Below, one piece after another: positions 45,322-57,330 of a stretch of 64,000 nucleotides of DNA. Numbering within the stretch: the first letter of the stretch is position 1; the number at the start of each line of letters is the position of its first letter. A model generated the notes under the pieces. It was not told the DNA's origin, did no database searches, and saw only the letters and a list, made by a program, of their open reading frames with translations. The translations under genes were made by a program, and so were the position numbers. Origin of the DNA: Nicotiana tabacum (lineage: Eukaryota; Streptophyta; Magnoliopsida; Solanales; Solanaceae); assembly GCF_000715075.1 (NCBI RefSeq), contig NC_134084.1, positions 101,908,411-101,972,410 on the forward strand, in the 5' to 3' direction.

Positions 45322-47917
45322 TGTCATGACCCAGCTCCATGTTAGGCCGTGATGACATCCAACAACATTACTAGACAAGCCAACAGTGAACAACTTAGTG
45401 ATTTCCTATCTTTATTAAATGATTCCAACAACTAGTTATCCTTAGATTTAAAACATTTGATAAATAATGGATTTTTAAAGCAACCAAAAACAGAAACAAA
45501 CTAAAGGAAATCATAACTATGGACATACAACCCAAAAATAATAAGTCTACTAATGTGTGTCAAGATCTAGTGTCACAAGTATGTGGGCAGCTAGTAGAAT
45601 GTAAAAAAGATGGCTATCCTACTTCCTTAAATCGAATAGACAGATACAAGTAAAAGAGAAACTCCGGCATGCTGCTGATCTGCTCAGAAGGGGGCAGCTC
45701 ACCGTGAAGTCTCGAACTAAGATCAAATATGCGCGCCAGGCGGGTAACTAGATGCACCAGCCTCAGATCCTGTACAATTAAGTACAGAACGTAGTATGAG
45801 TACATAAACGATATGTACCCAGTAAGTATCCAGTCTAACCGCGAAGAAGTAGTGACGAGGGGTCGACTTGACACTTACTAGGGCTAACAATAATATATTA
45901 AAATGTTATACTAAGCATGGATTTGCATGAGTAATACTGGAACCTTAAGAACAGGAAAAATATAAGTCCTTCTTTCACAAATATAATTGCCAAATTCGAT
46001 AATTACCATTTAACAGTTTACATTTCAAAACATTTAAGCAATATCAATCATGGAGGGTACCAAAGAACTATCATGCGAAATTATGCCGAGGTCATATGGC
46101 CTGGTCCAATATAATATTAAACTGTGCACTGCCGTAGGGTTGAATAACGCGAACCATAGATGCATCTACTTATTACCGAGGTGCTCGGCCCGATCCATAA
46201 ATAACAATTATTTTTAAGAAAACACAAATTTCTCATTTACAGTCAAGTATCTCATAAAAATCTTCAAGTAAGTAAATATAACCTTAGATAGTTCTTTCAT
46301 CAATTTCTAACATGACTCAATTGCTTATATTCGCAAGCAAGGGCACAAACATTCCAAATATAGCATGATACAGGTCCTAAACTACTCGGACAATAGCATA
46401 ATAGTAGCTAAGTACGGACTCTCGTCACCTCGTATGTATGTAGCCCCCATAAATATAGGTACAAATATTTATTTAATTCACCTATGGGGTTAATTCCCTC
46501 TTACAAGGATCGAATGGAGACTGACCTCGTCTCAAAGCCAACTTCTCAATTCATGAATGCGCTCAAACCTCCGAATTTGATGCCAAACGACTTGAAACTA
46601 ATCAAACATCATATAAACTAATTAATTTATGCTCAAAAGTTCATATTTCCGCTACTAAAGTGATTACCCAACCCAAGTTGAAAGATTCCTAAAATTCACC
46701 CCTAGGCCCACATGCTCGGATTCCGGAAATTTTCGAAGAAAATTATTACCCATAACCTTAGGAACATAAATATATAATTTTTACTAAGTTTCATAATCAA
46801 TTTCGTGGTCCAATATTGTTTTTATCAAAAACCTAGGTTTTCCTCTAAACCCTAGATTTTCACTAATTTTTACATGTTAATATACCCGTAATCTAAGTAT
46901 CTAACTCGCACTTGGTAGGAATCACTTACCTCCAAAAGCTAGGTCAAAATACCCTCCTCAAAAGCTCCCCAACCGCCCAAGTGTGGAAGAAAATGAGTAA
47001 AAATTGCCTAAGTCCGTATTAAATGAAGGCAACTGCCCCCAGCGATTTCCACATCTGCAGTCATAGGGCCGCGTTCCCACTTCTGTGGACAAGGGTCCGC
47101 TTTTGCGGAAAAGCCCTGGGCTGGATGGGTTGCATATGCGGTCAGGTAACCGCTTCTGCGGCCCTGCTTCTGTGGAGGAGGAGCCGCATCTGCGGAACCT
47201 GGGTTGCCCTTCCTTGGCCGCTTCTGTACTGCTTGGTCCGCACCTGTGAGCTCGCACCTACGGCTGACCAACCGCAGATGCGGTTATGACAGATCCGGTG
47301 CACTCAGCTGTGGTTCCAAATTCTCAACTTGATCTGATAAGCACTTGGGGCCCCGCCCGAAACAACATTAAAACTAAGAATCACACCCTAAAACCAGTTG
47401 AATCAAACTTAAGAACTTCAATTTCTTCAATTTACTTCCAATGCACCGAAACGTACTTATACTACTCGGAATGACACCAAATTTTGCGTGCAAGTCTTAA
47501 ATGATATTACGGAATTATTACCGATCCCAAAATTCCATTTGGACCTCAATATCACCAAAACCCACGCCAAACCAAATTTAAAGAACTTTCAAAACTATCA
47601 AGAACAAACTTTCACTATTAGGCGCCGAAACGCTCCCGGGTCATCCAAAACTCAATCCAAACATGCGCCCATATCCGAAATCATCATACGAACCTAATGG
47701 AACCGTCAAATCTCAATTTTGAGGCTGTTTACTCAAAATGTTCACCAAAGACAAACTTGCCCTTTTAGGCCAACCTTAAGGAACCAAGTGTTCTGATTTC
47801 ACTCCAAACTCTTCCAAATTCCGAACTACTCATCCCCGCAAGTCTTAAATTAGCAAAAGCAAGTACGGTAAGTCTTATTCAGGGGAACAGGGAAAAGCGA
47901 CTGGTCGGGTCGTTACA
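45322..47917 (-). repeat. Element D 3' LTR
   Basis: Plus-strand reading runs TGTCATGACCC at 45322 to GGGTCGTTACA at 47917, 2.6 kb. It holds the leader block and acceptor-like CTGTACAATT (45771), donor-like ACTTAC (46923-46928), a short CCGAGGTCATATGGCC/CCGAGGTGCTCGGCC repeat (about 46088-46192), and a CpG module with CCGCATCTGCGG words (47050-47285). Confidence 0.9.
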
Positions 47918-47930
47918 TTCTCCACCTCTT
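47918..47930 (-). other. Element D polypurine tract
   Basis: The minus strand reads AAGAGGTGGAGAA immediately before the LTR start TGTAACGACCC. It is the same tract as in element A. Confidence 0.8.
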
Positions 47931-48262
47931 AAACAAACGCTCGTCTTTGAACGGGTTTAGATTCATACCTGAAGTGCTGAATAAGTATGGATATATGCTC
48001 TGCATGTCCTTCTCAGAATCCCAGGTCGCTTTCTCGACTGGTTGGCCCCTCCACTAAACTTTTACCGTAGATATCCTCTCGGATCTCAACTGGCGATCCT
48101 GTTTAGCAATGATGGCAACTGGCTCCTCCTCATAACTCAGGCTCTCATCTAACTGAATAGTGCTAAAGTCTAACACATGTGACAAGTCGGCGTGGTACCT
48201 CCAGAGCATAGACAGATGAAAAATTGGATGGACTCCTGATAGGCTGGGAGGTAAAGCAAGCT
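47931..48262 (-). pseudogene. Element D chromodomain
   Basis: Minus-strand translation shows HPIFHLSMLWRYHADLSHVL, the linker QLDESLSYEEEPVAI, then WRGQPVEKATWD and MQSIYPYLFSTSG before the polypurine tract. A stop replaces the residue before the WRG motif, as in element B. It has the same organisation as B's chromodomain. Confidence 0.85.
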
Positions 48263-49400
48263 CATAAGCAACCTCCCCAACTCACCTCAACACCTCAAAT
48301 GGGCCTATAAACCTGGTGCTCAATTGGCCCTTCTTCCCGAACCTCATAATGCCCTTCATCGGCAAGACTTTCAAGAGAAACTTATTGCCTACCATAAATG
48401 ATACATCACGCGCCTTCTGATCCACGTAACTCTTCTATCTGGACTGTGCCGTGCGAAGCCGCTCCTAAATCAACTTCTTTTTTTTCATGGCATCCTTCAC
48501 CAAATCAGTACCATATAACTTAGCCTCGCTGGGCTAAAACCATCTGATGGGATAACGACACCGCCTACTATACAAAGCCTCAAATGGAGCCATCTCGATG
48601 CTAGACTGATAACTATTGTTGTAAGCAAACTCAGCCAAATGCAAGAACTGATCCCACTGCCCTCCAAAGTCAATGTCACATGCTCTAAGCATGTCCTCCA
48701 GGATCTGAACTGTCTGCTCCGACTGCTCGTCGGTCTATGGATGAAATGCTGTGCTGAGCTCTACACGGGTCCCCAACTCACTCTATACGGATCTCTAAAA
48801 ATGTGAAGTGAACTGAGGGCCTCTATCTAATATGATGGAAATAGGCACACCGTGTAACCGAACTATCTCCCGAATATAAATCTGGGCCAACTTCTCTAAA
48901 GTATATGTAGTCACAACCAGAATGAAATGTGCCGACTTGGTCAACCTATCGATAATGACCCAAATTGCATCAAACTTCCGCAAGATCCGCGAAAACCCAA
49001 CTACAAAGTCCATAGTAATGTGCTCCCATTTCCATTCAAGTATAGTCATCTACTGAAGTAGGCCACTTGGCCTCTGGTGCTCATACTTGACCTGCTGGAA
49101 ATGTAGGCACCTAGATACATACCCCACTATGTCTTTCTTCATCTGCCGCCACCAATAATGTTGTCTTAGATCATGATACATCTTTGTAGTACCTAGATGA
49201 GTAGAATACCGAGAATTGTGTGCCTCCTTTAAAATCCTCTCCCTCAAGCCATCAACATTAGGAACACATAGAAGACCCTCGAGTCGCACTACCCTGTACT
49301 ACCATCTCTCTGAGAATTGCCAAGTGTGGATCATCAAACTGTCGAGCCTTGATCTTCCCCTATAGTGAAGGTTGGGCAACAACATAAGCAAGAACTCGGA
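48263..49400 (-). pseudogene. Element D integrase
   Basis: Minus-strand pieces show VCVPNVDGL and EAHNSRYSTHLG with DLRQHYWWRQMKKDI; the zinc cysteines read CLHF, so the second is lost. The core contains WEHITMDFVVGFSR, IWVIIDRLTKSAHF, and ILDRGPQFTSHF with the two aspartates; the glutamate region (TDEQSEQTV) follows after a stop, then FAYNNSYQSSIEMAPFEALY. About ten stops are scattered through it. Domain order is complete. Confidence 0.87.
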
Positions 49401-50100
49401 TAGGCTCTGAAATATCCAACCTCACAAGTTTGTTAAAGCTAGTGGTCTCTCCTCAACTGAAATGAATGCCAAGAAACCCATACTCTCTACCTTCCTACTT
49501 AAGGCATCCACGACCACATTTGCCTTGCCCGGCTGATAAAGAATGGTGATATCATAATCATTCAGTAAATCAAGCCATATATGCTGCCTCAAATTGAGAT
49601 CTCTTTGCTTAAACAAATGTTGTAAGCTGCGATGTCCAGTGTAAACCTCACATGACACCCCATAAAGGAATGCCTCTAGATCTTAAGAGCATGAACAATC
49701 AAGGCTAACTCTAGGTCGTGCATATGGTAATTCGTCTCATGAATCTTTAGCTGACACGAAGCATATGCAATAACTCGCCCCTACCGCATCAATACACAAC
49801 CCAAGCCAACGCATGAAGCGTCACAATACACTGTATACATCCCCGAACTGGAAGGCAATACTAAAACCGGTGCTATAGTCAAAGTCGTCTTGAGCTTCTG
49901 AAAGCTCGCCTCACAATCATCCGACCAACGAAATGTAGCACCCTTTTGGGTCAATCTAGTCAGAGGTGCTGCAATGGATGAAAAACCCTGCACAAACCGA
50001 CGATAATAACCTGCCAAACCCAGGAAACTCCTGATCTCGGTCACCAAAGTGGGATGTGGACAACTTTGAACTACTTCAATCTTCTTGGGATACACCTTAA
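49401..50100 (-). pseudogene. Element D RNase H and RT connection
   Basis: [20 protein letters not shown] and MYTVYCDASCVGLGCVL (first catalytic Asp) lie at 49781-50095; CEVYTGHRSLQHLFKQRDLN (the second-Asp motif TDH has become TGH) and NVVVDALSRK lie at 49422-49658. A frame break separates them near 49660-49780. TGH for TDH would damage the nuclease. Confidence 0.87.
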
Positions 50101-50870
50101 TACTCTATCCTGATACACCATGCCCCAAGAATGCTACAGACTCTAGCCAAAAATCACACTTGGAGAACTTAGCATTTAGCTTCTGTTCTAGCAATGTCTG
50201 AAGCACCGCTCTCAAATGCTGCTCATGCTCCCCAGGCTACGTGAGTAAATCAAGATGTCATCAATGAAGACAATAATGAAGGAATGAATATACGTCCTAA
50301 GCACTCTATTCATTAAATCCATGAACGCCGCTGGGGAATTAGTCAAGCTGAAAGACATCACCAGAAACTCATAATGGCCATATCATGTACGGAAAGCAAT
50401 CTTTGGAACATCTGAGTCCTGCATCTTCAACTAAAGATACACTTATCTCAAGTCAATCTTAGAGAACACCCTAGCACCCTACAACTGGTCAAACAAATCA
50501 TCAATGCACGAAAACGAGTTCTTGTTCTTGATGGTAACTTTGTTCAACTGGCGGTAATCAATGCACATCCACATAGTCCCATCTTTCTTCTTCACAAATA
50601 ACACTGGCGCACCCCAAGGTGATACATTTGGCCTCACAAACCCCTTTGCTAACAACTCCTCAAGTTGCTCCTTCAACTTCTTCAACTCTTTTGGAGCCAT
50701 GCGGTACAGTGGGATAGATATATGCTAGGTACCTGGAGCCAAATCAATACAGAAATTAATATCATGATTCGGTGGCATGCTTGGAAGCTCAGAAGGGAAC
50801 ACATCGACAAATTCCCAAACTACTGGCACTGAATCAATCGTCAGAGACTCTTCGGTGGTATCCCGAACAT
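50101..50870 (-). pseudogene. Element D reverse transcriptase
   Basis: [35 protein letters not shown] and [15 protein letters not shown] are in frame at 50479-50700. The palm with FIDD-type aspartates ([14 protein letters not shown]) lies near 50240-50270 in a different frame. Stops and shifts split the domain into at least three pieces. Together with the flanking domains it was a standard Ty3/gypsy RT. Confidence 0.85.
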
Positions 50871-51330
50871 AGGTTAGATAAGCCAACAACTCTTCTCGAC
50901 CATATGTAGAGCCTTCAGAAAAGAGATCAACTGACTAGATGTACTAACAGAGGAACCCTTGCACTCCAATCTCGGAAACTCTGGCATCGCTAAAGTAACA
51001 GTCTTGGCATGACAATCAAGGATGGCGTGATATGGGGATAACCATTCCATGCCCAGGATGAGCTTAAAGTCAGTCATGTCAAGTAACAGAAGGTCTGCTC
51101 TACTCTCGTAACCACAGAATGTGACAACATAGGACTGATAGATCCGATCCACAACCACAAAATCACCCACAGGAGTGGACACATAAACATGAGTACCCAA
51201 GGACTCACGAGGAATATCCAGGAAACAAGCAAACAAAGATGATACATATGAATAGGTAAACCCTGGATCAAATAATACTGAAGCATCCCTACCGCAGACG
51301 GAAATAGTACCTGTGATCATGACATCTGAG
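50871..51330 (-). pseudogene. Element D aspartic protease
   Basis: An open frame of about 148 codons (50874-51320) runs from GRDASVLFDPGFTYSYVSSL through HVYVSTPVGDFVVVDRIYQ to LILGMEWLSPYHA. The catalytic Asp is kept; the usual Gly-Ser after it reads Gly-Phe. It ends in the linker to RT. Confidence 0.87.
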
Positions 51331-52875
51331 GCTAATGCATCTGGTCTGGTCGGAAAAGCATAGAATCTGGCTAGAGCGTTGGGTGGATGGACTCTGCCTG
51401 ACTGAATAGTAGCTGGCTGACCTCTCCCAGCCTAGCCTCCACCTCTAGGATGACCCCTATCAGCCTACCCTCTGTCTCTGGGCAGTCAGACAGCCGGTGT
51501 TGTAATCATGGATTGCTGACCCTACTACATTGCCTAGCCCCGAAGCCTGGGGTAAAATCTCCTTATGTGACCGAGATCTCCGCACTTGAAACAGACCCTC
51601 GGTGCAGTGATCTACTGCCCTGATGTCTGACCCTGATGGCCGGTAGACCCATTGGAAGAAGCCTGAATAGCTAGTTGGGGGTATGAACTCTCCGGCATGG
51701 CACCAAAATAGGAGCTGGAAGAACTCTGGATGACTGGTGGACGGTAAGAACTCTCTGGTATGGCGCTGAAATAAGGTCGCACCGAGCACCTCAAGGAAGT
51801 GGTGGTGCTGAATATGTGGGCCTGCTAGGCTGACCCCTCCCAAACTGACCTCTGCCACTAGTTGGGGCACCTCTAAACTATCCAAAGAAACGGGTCCTCT
51901 TATCCTGGTGCATATGTTCTCTATTTCTCTAACATCAACCCTCAATCCTCCGAGCAATCTCCACTGCCAACTAATAAGAAGTCCCCATCTCAACCTCTTG
52001 GGCCATATTGGCCCTAATACTAGAGTGCAATCCCGCAACAAACCTCTGCACCCTCTCTGCGTCAGTAGGAAGTATCATAACTGCATGGTGAGACAACTCA
52101 GAAAACCTCTCCTCATAATCGGTCACTGACAACTGACCCTGCTCAAGCTGATCAAACTAATACCGCAACTCTTCCCTCTCGGAGGGTGGAATATACCTAT
52201 CCAAGAAAAGTTGTGTGAACTGACCCCAAGTTAAGGGAGGAGAACTCATTAGTCTACCAAGAAGATAAGACTGCCACTATCAACGGGCCCTGCCCTCCAG
52301 CTGGAAAATAGTGAAGTCCGCCCTATGAGACTCCAATATCCTCATGTTATGCAGTCTGTCCCTGCACCTATCAATGAAGTTCTGGGTGTCCTCATAACGC
52401 TTGCCTCCGAAGACAGGATGGTGTAATCTAGTCCATCTATCAAATAGCTTCTGCGGCTCGCCGTCCATAGCTAGTCTAGGCTCAGGAACAACCACTGCAA
52501 CTGGCTGGGCCCCATCCATGGGTAGTGTACCCAAAGTCTAATACATTACAACTGCATGCCCAAGAGCCTGAGCAGTAGGGGTCTGTGCTCCCCCTCCTGC
52601 ATGGGATGTGGCTTGGTCTGCTAGAAATAAACCAGCATTGGTCATAGAATCCATGAATCGAAGCATACGACCCATGACCTCCTGTAAGCCCGGTCCTATC
52701 AAGAAATCTACTGGGGCAGGCTTTGCTACGGGCACCTCACCTGGATCCTCAATGATGGGATCCTCTACTGGGTCCGTTTGTGGTGATACTGAGGTTATTA
52801 TGGGACGTCCCCATCCCCTACCTCGGGAGCAGCCCCTCCCGGGTCCAAAATGTCTATTGCGCGTGTTCTCACCAT
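51331..52875 (-). pseudogene. Element D gag
   Basis: The start ATG is at 52875-52873 (MVRTRNRHFGPGRGCSRGRG). The N-terminal part runs to a stop at about 52541; then come FDRWTRLHHPVFGG, FIDRCRDRLHNMRILES, and FTIFQLEGRAR followed by two stops. The capsid end (WGQFTQLFLDRYIPPSEREE) and a serine/proline-rich linker follow. The knuckle near 51560-51605 is CFKCGDLGHIRRFYPR, with the last Cys changed to Tyr. The capsid is intact in content, unlike in B. Confidence 0.85.
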
Positions 52876-53048
52876 ATGTGAGAGAATAAGAGAGAGAATT
52901 TAGTACATTATCAAATGCACGATAAAAGATGAATAAAGAGTAGTTACCTAACACCTCATAGCCTCTCGAAGATAAGTATAGACGTCTCCATACCGATCCG
53001 CAAGACTCTATTAGGTCTGCCCATAACTTGTGAGACCTACGTGAACCT

Positions 53049-53063
53049 AGTGTTTTGATACCA
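53049..53063 (-). other. Element D primer binding site
   Basis: The minus strand reads TGGTATCAAAACACT three bases after the LTR end. It matches the tRNA-iMet complement, with GAGC changed to AAAA-like bases. Confidence 0.82.
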
Positions 53064-53066
53064 TGT

Positions 53067-54057
53067 TGTTACGACCCAACTCCACATTAGACCGTGATGG
53101 CCTACAGCACCGTTGCTAGACAAGCCAACAGTGAAAAACTTAGTGATTTCCCATCTTTATTAAATGATTTCAACAACTAATTTTCCATATATTAAAACAT
53201 TTGATAAATAACGGATTTTTAAAGCAAACAAAAGTGGAAACAAACTAAAGGAAATCATAACTATAGACATACAACCCAAAAATTATAAGTCTACTAATGT
53301 GTGCCAAGATCTAGTGTCACAAGTATATAGACAGCTAGTAGAATGTAAAAAAAATGGCTATCCTACTGCTTGAAATCAAATAGACAGATACAAGTAAAAG
53401 AGAAACTCCGGCATGCTGCTGAACGGCTTGGAAGGCGGCAGCTCACCGTGAAGTCTCGAACCAAGATCAAATATGCGCGCCGGGCGGGTAACTAGATGCA
53501 CCAGCCTCCGATCCTGTACAATTAAGTGCAGAAACGTAGTGTGAGTACATAAACAATATGTGCCCAGTAAGTATCCAATCTAACCTCGAAGAAGTAGTGA
53601 CGAGGGATCGACTTGACACTTACTAGGGCTAACAATAATATATTAAAATGTTATACTAAGCATGGATTTGCATGAATAATACTGGAAGCTTAAGAATAGG
53701 AAAAATATAAGTCCTTCTTTCAAAAATATAATTGCCAAATTCGATAATTACCATTTAACAGTTTACATTTCAAAATATTTAAGCAATATCAATCATGGAG
53801 GGTACCAAAGAACTATCATGCGAAATTATGCCGAGGTCGTATGGCCCGGTCCAACATAATATTAAACTGTGCACTGCCGGAGGGTCGAAGAGCGCGAACC
53901 ATAGATACATCTACTTAATACCAAGGCGCTCGGCCCGATCCATAAATAACAATTATTTTTAAAAAAACACAAATTTCTCATTTACAGTCAAGTATCTCAT
54001 ACAAATCTTCAAGTAAGTGAATATAACCTTCTATAGTTCTTTCATCAATTTCTAACA
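53067..54057 (-). repeat. Element D 5' LTR, first kilobase only
   Basis: TGTTACGACCC at 53067 starts a close copy of 45322-46312. It stops at TCTAACA (54057), where element E begins; in the partner LTR the sequence continues TGACTCAATTGC. Confidence 0.9.
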
Positions 54058-54274
54058 TGAATATAAAATATTTACATATTATATATTATTAATATTCTAC
54101 TTTAAATAATATACTTAAATTATATTTCGTATTTTTCCTCTTTCTAACTATTTTTGCAGAAAAAAAAAAGATTATAAATAACAGAAGAAAAAGACAAAAT
54201 GCTCGATGAAAGTCTGCTATGGCAAGCATAAGAATTAAAATGGGAAACGGAAGCCTATAATTGAAGCTTGGTCA

Positions 54275-54392
54275 CATCCAAGCTCACTCCTCGGACACAT
54301 CCAAGCTCACTCTTCAGACGTGTCCAAGCTCACTCTTCAGACGTGTCCAAGCTCACTCCTCGGACACATCCAAACTCATTCCTTGGACACGT
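54275..54392. repeat. 23-bp repeats upstream of the element E promoter
   Basis: Five copies of CACATCCAAGCTCACTCCTC-type units at 23-bp spacing end about 30 bp before the TATA box, alternating TCGGACACA and TCAGACGTG joints. Repeats at this place in LTRs often act as enhancers. Confidence 0.85.
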
Positions 54393-54421
54393 CTAATCAT
54401 TTAATGCTTGCAAGATTTGGC

Positions 54422-54429
54422 TATAAATA
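54422..54429 (+). promoter_or_regulatory. TATA box of element E LTR
   Basis: TATAAATA in the context GGCTATAAATAG is a canonical plant TATA box. Transcription would start about 30 bp downstream, near 54455, marking the U3-R border. Confidence 0.7.
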
Positions 54430-55424
54430 GAATGCAATATTGGCATCGGAGGGAGGAGAGGAAGAAGAACTACTTTTATCTAAAATTTGGTTTTAACTTC
54501 TTTCTTTAACTATTTTATTTTCTTCTTATTAGTTTTTGGATTTTCTAAGAGTATTGGAAATATTCTAGAATTCCTTTTTGTTGTATGATTTAAATACTCC
54601 ATAATGGAGTAATCTCTTTTTTTAGGATAGTTGATGAAGCTTGATAAATATTTTTATAATATTATTTCAATATTATTACATCCTTGGCTTGAAATTTTTA
54701 TTATATAATTCATATTGTGCTGAAATAATAGTTTCTAATTAAACATTATTATCACTTCTATATATTTTATTTAAGTTATTCATATATTAATTTTGTAATT
54801 CTCACAGAGTAAAATTAATATATAATAACCAATGAATAAAATAGTAGAGTGGGAATAATTTTTCGCAAAGCTCTTATTTCAAATCTGTAATCTTGTTTGT
54901 CTCAGTTTTAATTCTCATGGAGGAATTGTTGTAGGCAAGATTACTGATTTTTAGTAAAAATATTCTCACGAAGTTTTTACTACCTTTTAGCACAATTCAA
55001 GCAAGAAAATATTTCGGTTTGATCGTCATTAGTTTTAACTCAACTAAGCACATAACCTCACGGAGTGCTATTAATTGACTTTTTCTTAGTGAACAAATAT
55101 AATTGTATTAGCAATAAGCAATTATTCTTTAAAGAAATACATGTAGAAATTGAGATTTTATTGTAATAATATTATCAAGTGAATTCAATGATTCCCAACT
55201 CTTTTTAAATTATAAATCTTTCAGAAATTGTTTGTTTTGCTTTAATTAATTAACAAGTTATAAAATTCACCTTTCATCAATTTGGTTCTCTCAAATAGTA
55301 GTAAAAATATTAAAAGTTTGTAGCCTAGGTTAACCAATCTCTGTGGGACGATATCATAAATTATACTAGAATTTAACTGAGTACGAGCAGAAAAATCCTA
55401 TGCACATTGATCTCGTCAAATATT

Positions 55425-55442
55425 TGGTGCCGTTGCTGGGGA
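55425..55442 (+). other. Element E primer binding site (tRNA-Asp type)
   Basis: TGGTGCCGTTGCTGGGGA six bases after the LTR end differs by two transitions from TGGCGCCGTTGCCGGGGA, the tRNA-Asp complement used by Athila-type elements. Confidence 0.85.
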
Positions 55443-55983
55443 TTGGCACAAGTCTACTTCAGACTAAATATTTTGTTACTAATTTGGGAACTTACTATTA
55501 GTATTATTATCTTTGCTATCAATATTTACTAAATATTACTACTATTACTTTTACAAGTACTAACATCTTATAGAAGTGTTATTATCATGTATCCTTCTTA
55601 TCATCATTATAGCATAGCAGTTACTTTTATTAATGCTAGTACTATTTGTAACTATATTCTATATTAGTATTATATTAATATTTTCTATCATTAGTTACTG
55701 TTACTACTTACTGATTTCGTTTACCATTTTTTTTCTTCATAACATCTATTGCTAATTAGTATTAATATAATTACTATTATCATATACTAATAATAGTAAT
55801 AATAATATTAACAACAACATTATCATACTACTATTTTTATTTAATCGGTTATTATTTTTGTCATCTTTGTAATCTTTGTTGTCCTTGTTATTCATCACTT
55901 TCTTTTAATTACTTTCTTCTGAGTACTACTACTACTACTACTTTAGGAGTTAAGTTCATTTTTTTTAGAATTTTGAGTAGTTT
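55443..55983. other. Element E untranslated leader
   Basis: This is AT-rich with many short ATTACTACTA- and ACTACTACT-type runs and no coding potential. It separates the primer site from the gag start. Confidence 0.7.
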
Positions 55984-57330
55984 ATGACCCGCTCTTTTAT
56001 AAAAGAGTTGGTCAATTACGATCCTGAAATTGAAAGATCTCTTCGATTGCACAGGAAAGGACAAACAATATCTTCTCAAAGCACAGCTTGTGAAGGTATG
56101 GAGAATCAAGAAGTAGAAGACATTCAACTACTAGTCCATCTGGAGGATCAGTTTGATGAAGTAGCACCAAGGCCAGTAAACAGAATCCTAAGGGATTATG
56201 CTAGACCTGACCGCTTCAATTATGAATCTAGTGTCAGAAAACCGCCAGTGGCAGCAAACAACTTTGAAATCAGGACTGGCCTGATTCAAACGATTCAGCA
56301 GACTTGCATCTTCAATGGAGACGCAAGTGAATATCCACACAGTCATTTAATTGACTTTTTGGAACTTGTTGAAACAGCTAAGTATAATGGAGTACCTTCT
56401 GAAGCTATCAAGTTAAGGCTATTTCCTTTCTCTTTAAAAGGAGATGCCAAGACTTGGTTGCAAAGTTTACCACAAGGTTCCATCACCACATGGGATCAAA
56501 TGACTTAGAAATTTTTAAACAAATATTTTTCCCCTGCTAAAACCACAAAGTTAAGACAAGACATCTCTAATTTCTTGCAGACTGACAGTGAGTCAGTTTA
56601 TCAAGCTTGGGAAAGATTAAAAGCAATGTTAAGAAAATGCCCACACCATGACATTCCTGAACATATGCAGTTGTATATTTTTTATTACGGGTTAAAACCC
56701 TCTTCTGGAAATGTGATTGATACAGCTGCAGGAGGTTCTGTAATGGGAAAAACCACAGAGGAAGCATTGCAATTGTTGAACGAGATTTATGAGAATTCCA
56801 TCCAATGGCCATCTGAGCGTGTAATCATCAAGAAGGCTGCTATGGTAAATCAGGTTGATGCTTTAAATACACTAACACAACAAATTATTTCTTTGACACA
56901 AAAGTTTGAAACTTTTCAGGTAAATACACAACAACCAAGTCAATATGAGGCTTGTGACATATGTGGAGGAAACCATCTGAACCATGAATGTCAAGCAAAC
57001 AATCATAATGACGAACATGTCCATTCTGTCGGTTATAAACCGTACCCTTTTGGGATTCCAACGGCACAAAAGCATCCAGGAGTTCAAAGGAGCAATCCAA
57101 ATGGTGCAGAGAACTCTCAAAGCTTCCAGAAGCAACAAATATAGGGTCCACCCGGATACCAAAATCCAAACCATGGTCAATCAAACTTCAGACCTTATCA
57201 GCAAGCAACTCCATATAAGCAAAGGCCTCAACAAGCTCATTCAAGTCTTGATGATCTTTTGTATAAGTACATTAAGGTCAATGAAAAGATGGAGAGACAA
57301 AATTCATCCCTCAAAAATCTATAAATACAG
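55984..57330 (+). pseudogene. Element E gag
   Basis: ATG 55984 begins MTRSFIKELV. The Athila-type gag core has NRILRDYARPDRFNYES, AANNFEIRTGLIQ, LRLFPFSLKGDAKTWLQSLP, then stop TAG 56506. It continues in the same frame with YQAWERLKAMLRKCPHHDIP and AAGGSVMGKTTEEALQLLNE. A zinc knuckle CDICGGNHLNHEC lies at about 56953-56991. Further stops are TAG 57142 and TAA 57322. Gag would form the particle that holds the RNA. Confidence 0.88.

Larger units (their letters stand above)
45322..54057 (-). mobile_element. Element D: Tekay/Del-like chromovirus (right end outside window)
   Basis: The lower LTR (45322-47917), polypurine tract, full gag-pol with chromodomain, primer site and first part of the upper LTR (53067-54057) are on the minus strand. 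The upper LTR is cut at 54057 by element E. The likely left duplication is CCATA (45317-45321); its partner lies outside the window. All domains are present, unlike A and B, but frames are broken by many stops, often TAG or TAA where relatives have CAG or CAA. Confidence 0.9.
54058..55418 (+). repeat. Element E 5' LTR
   Basis: The 1.36-kb LTR begins TGAATATAAAA and ends ATCTCGTCA just before the primer site. It is AT-rich, unlike the Tekay LTRs, and holds a 23-bp repeat array and a TATA box. No second copy is in the window, so the left edge rests on the break in D's LTR and on the TG start. Confidence 0.8.

Noticed and set aside
47008..47289. Overlapping open frames of 86-99 codons on both strands
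   Set aside because: They arise because the CpG-rich repeat module of LTR D is poor in stop codons; no protein similarity is apparent.
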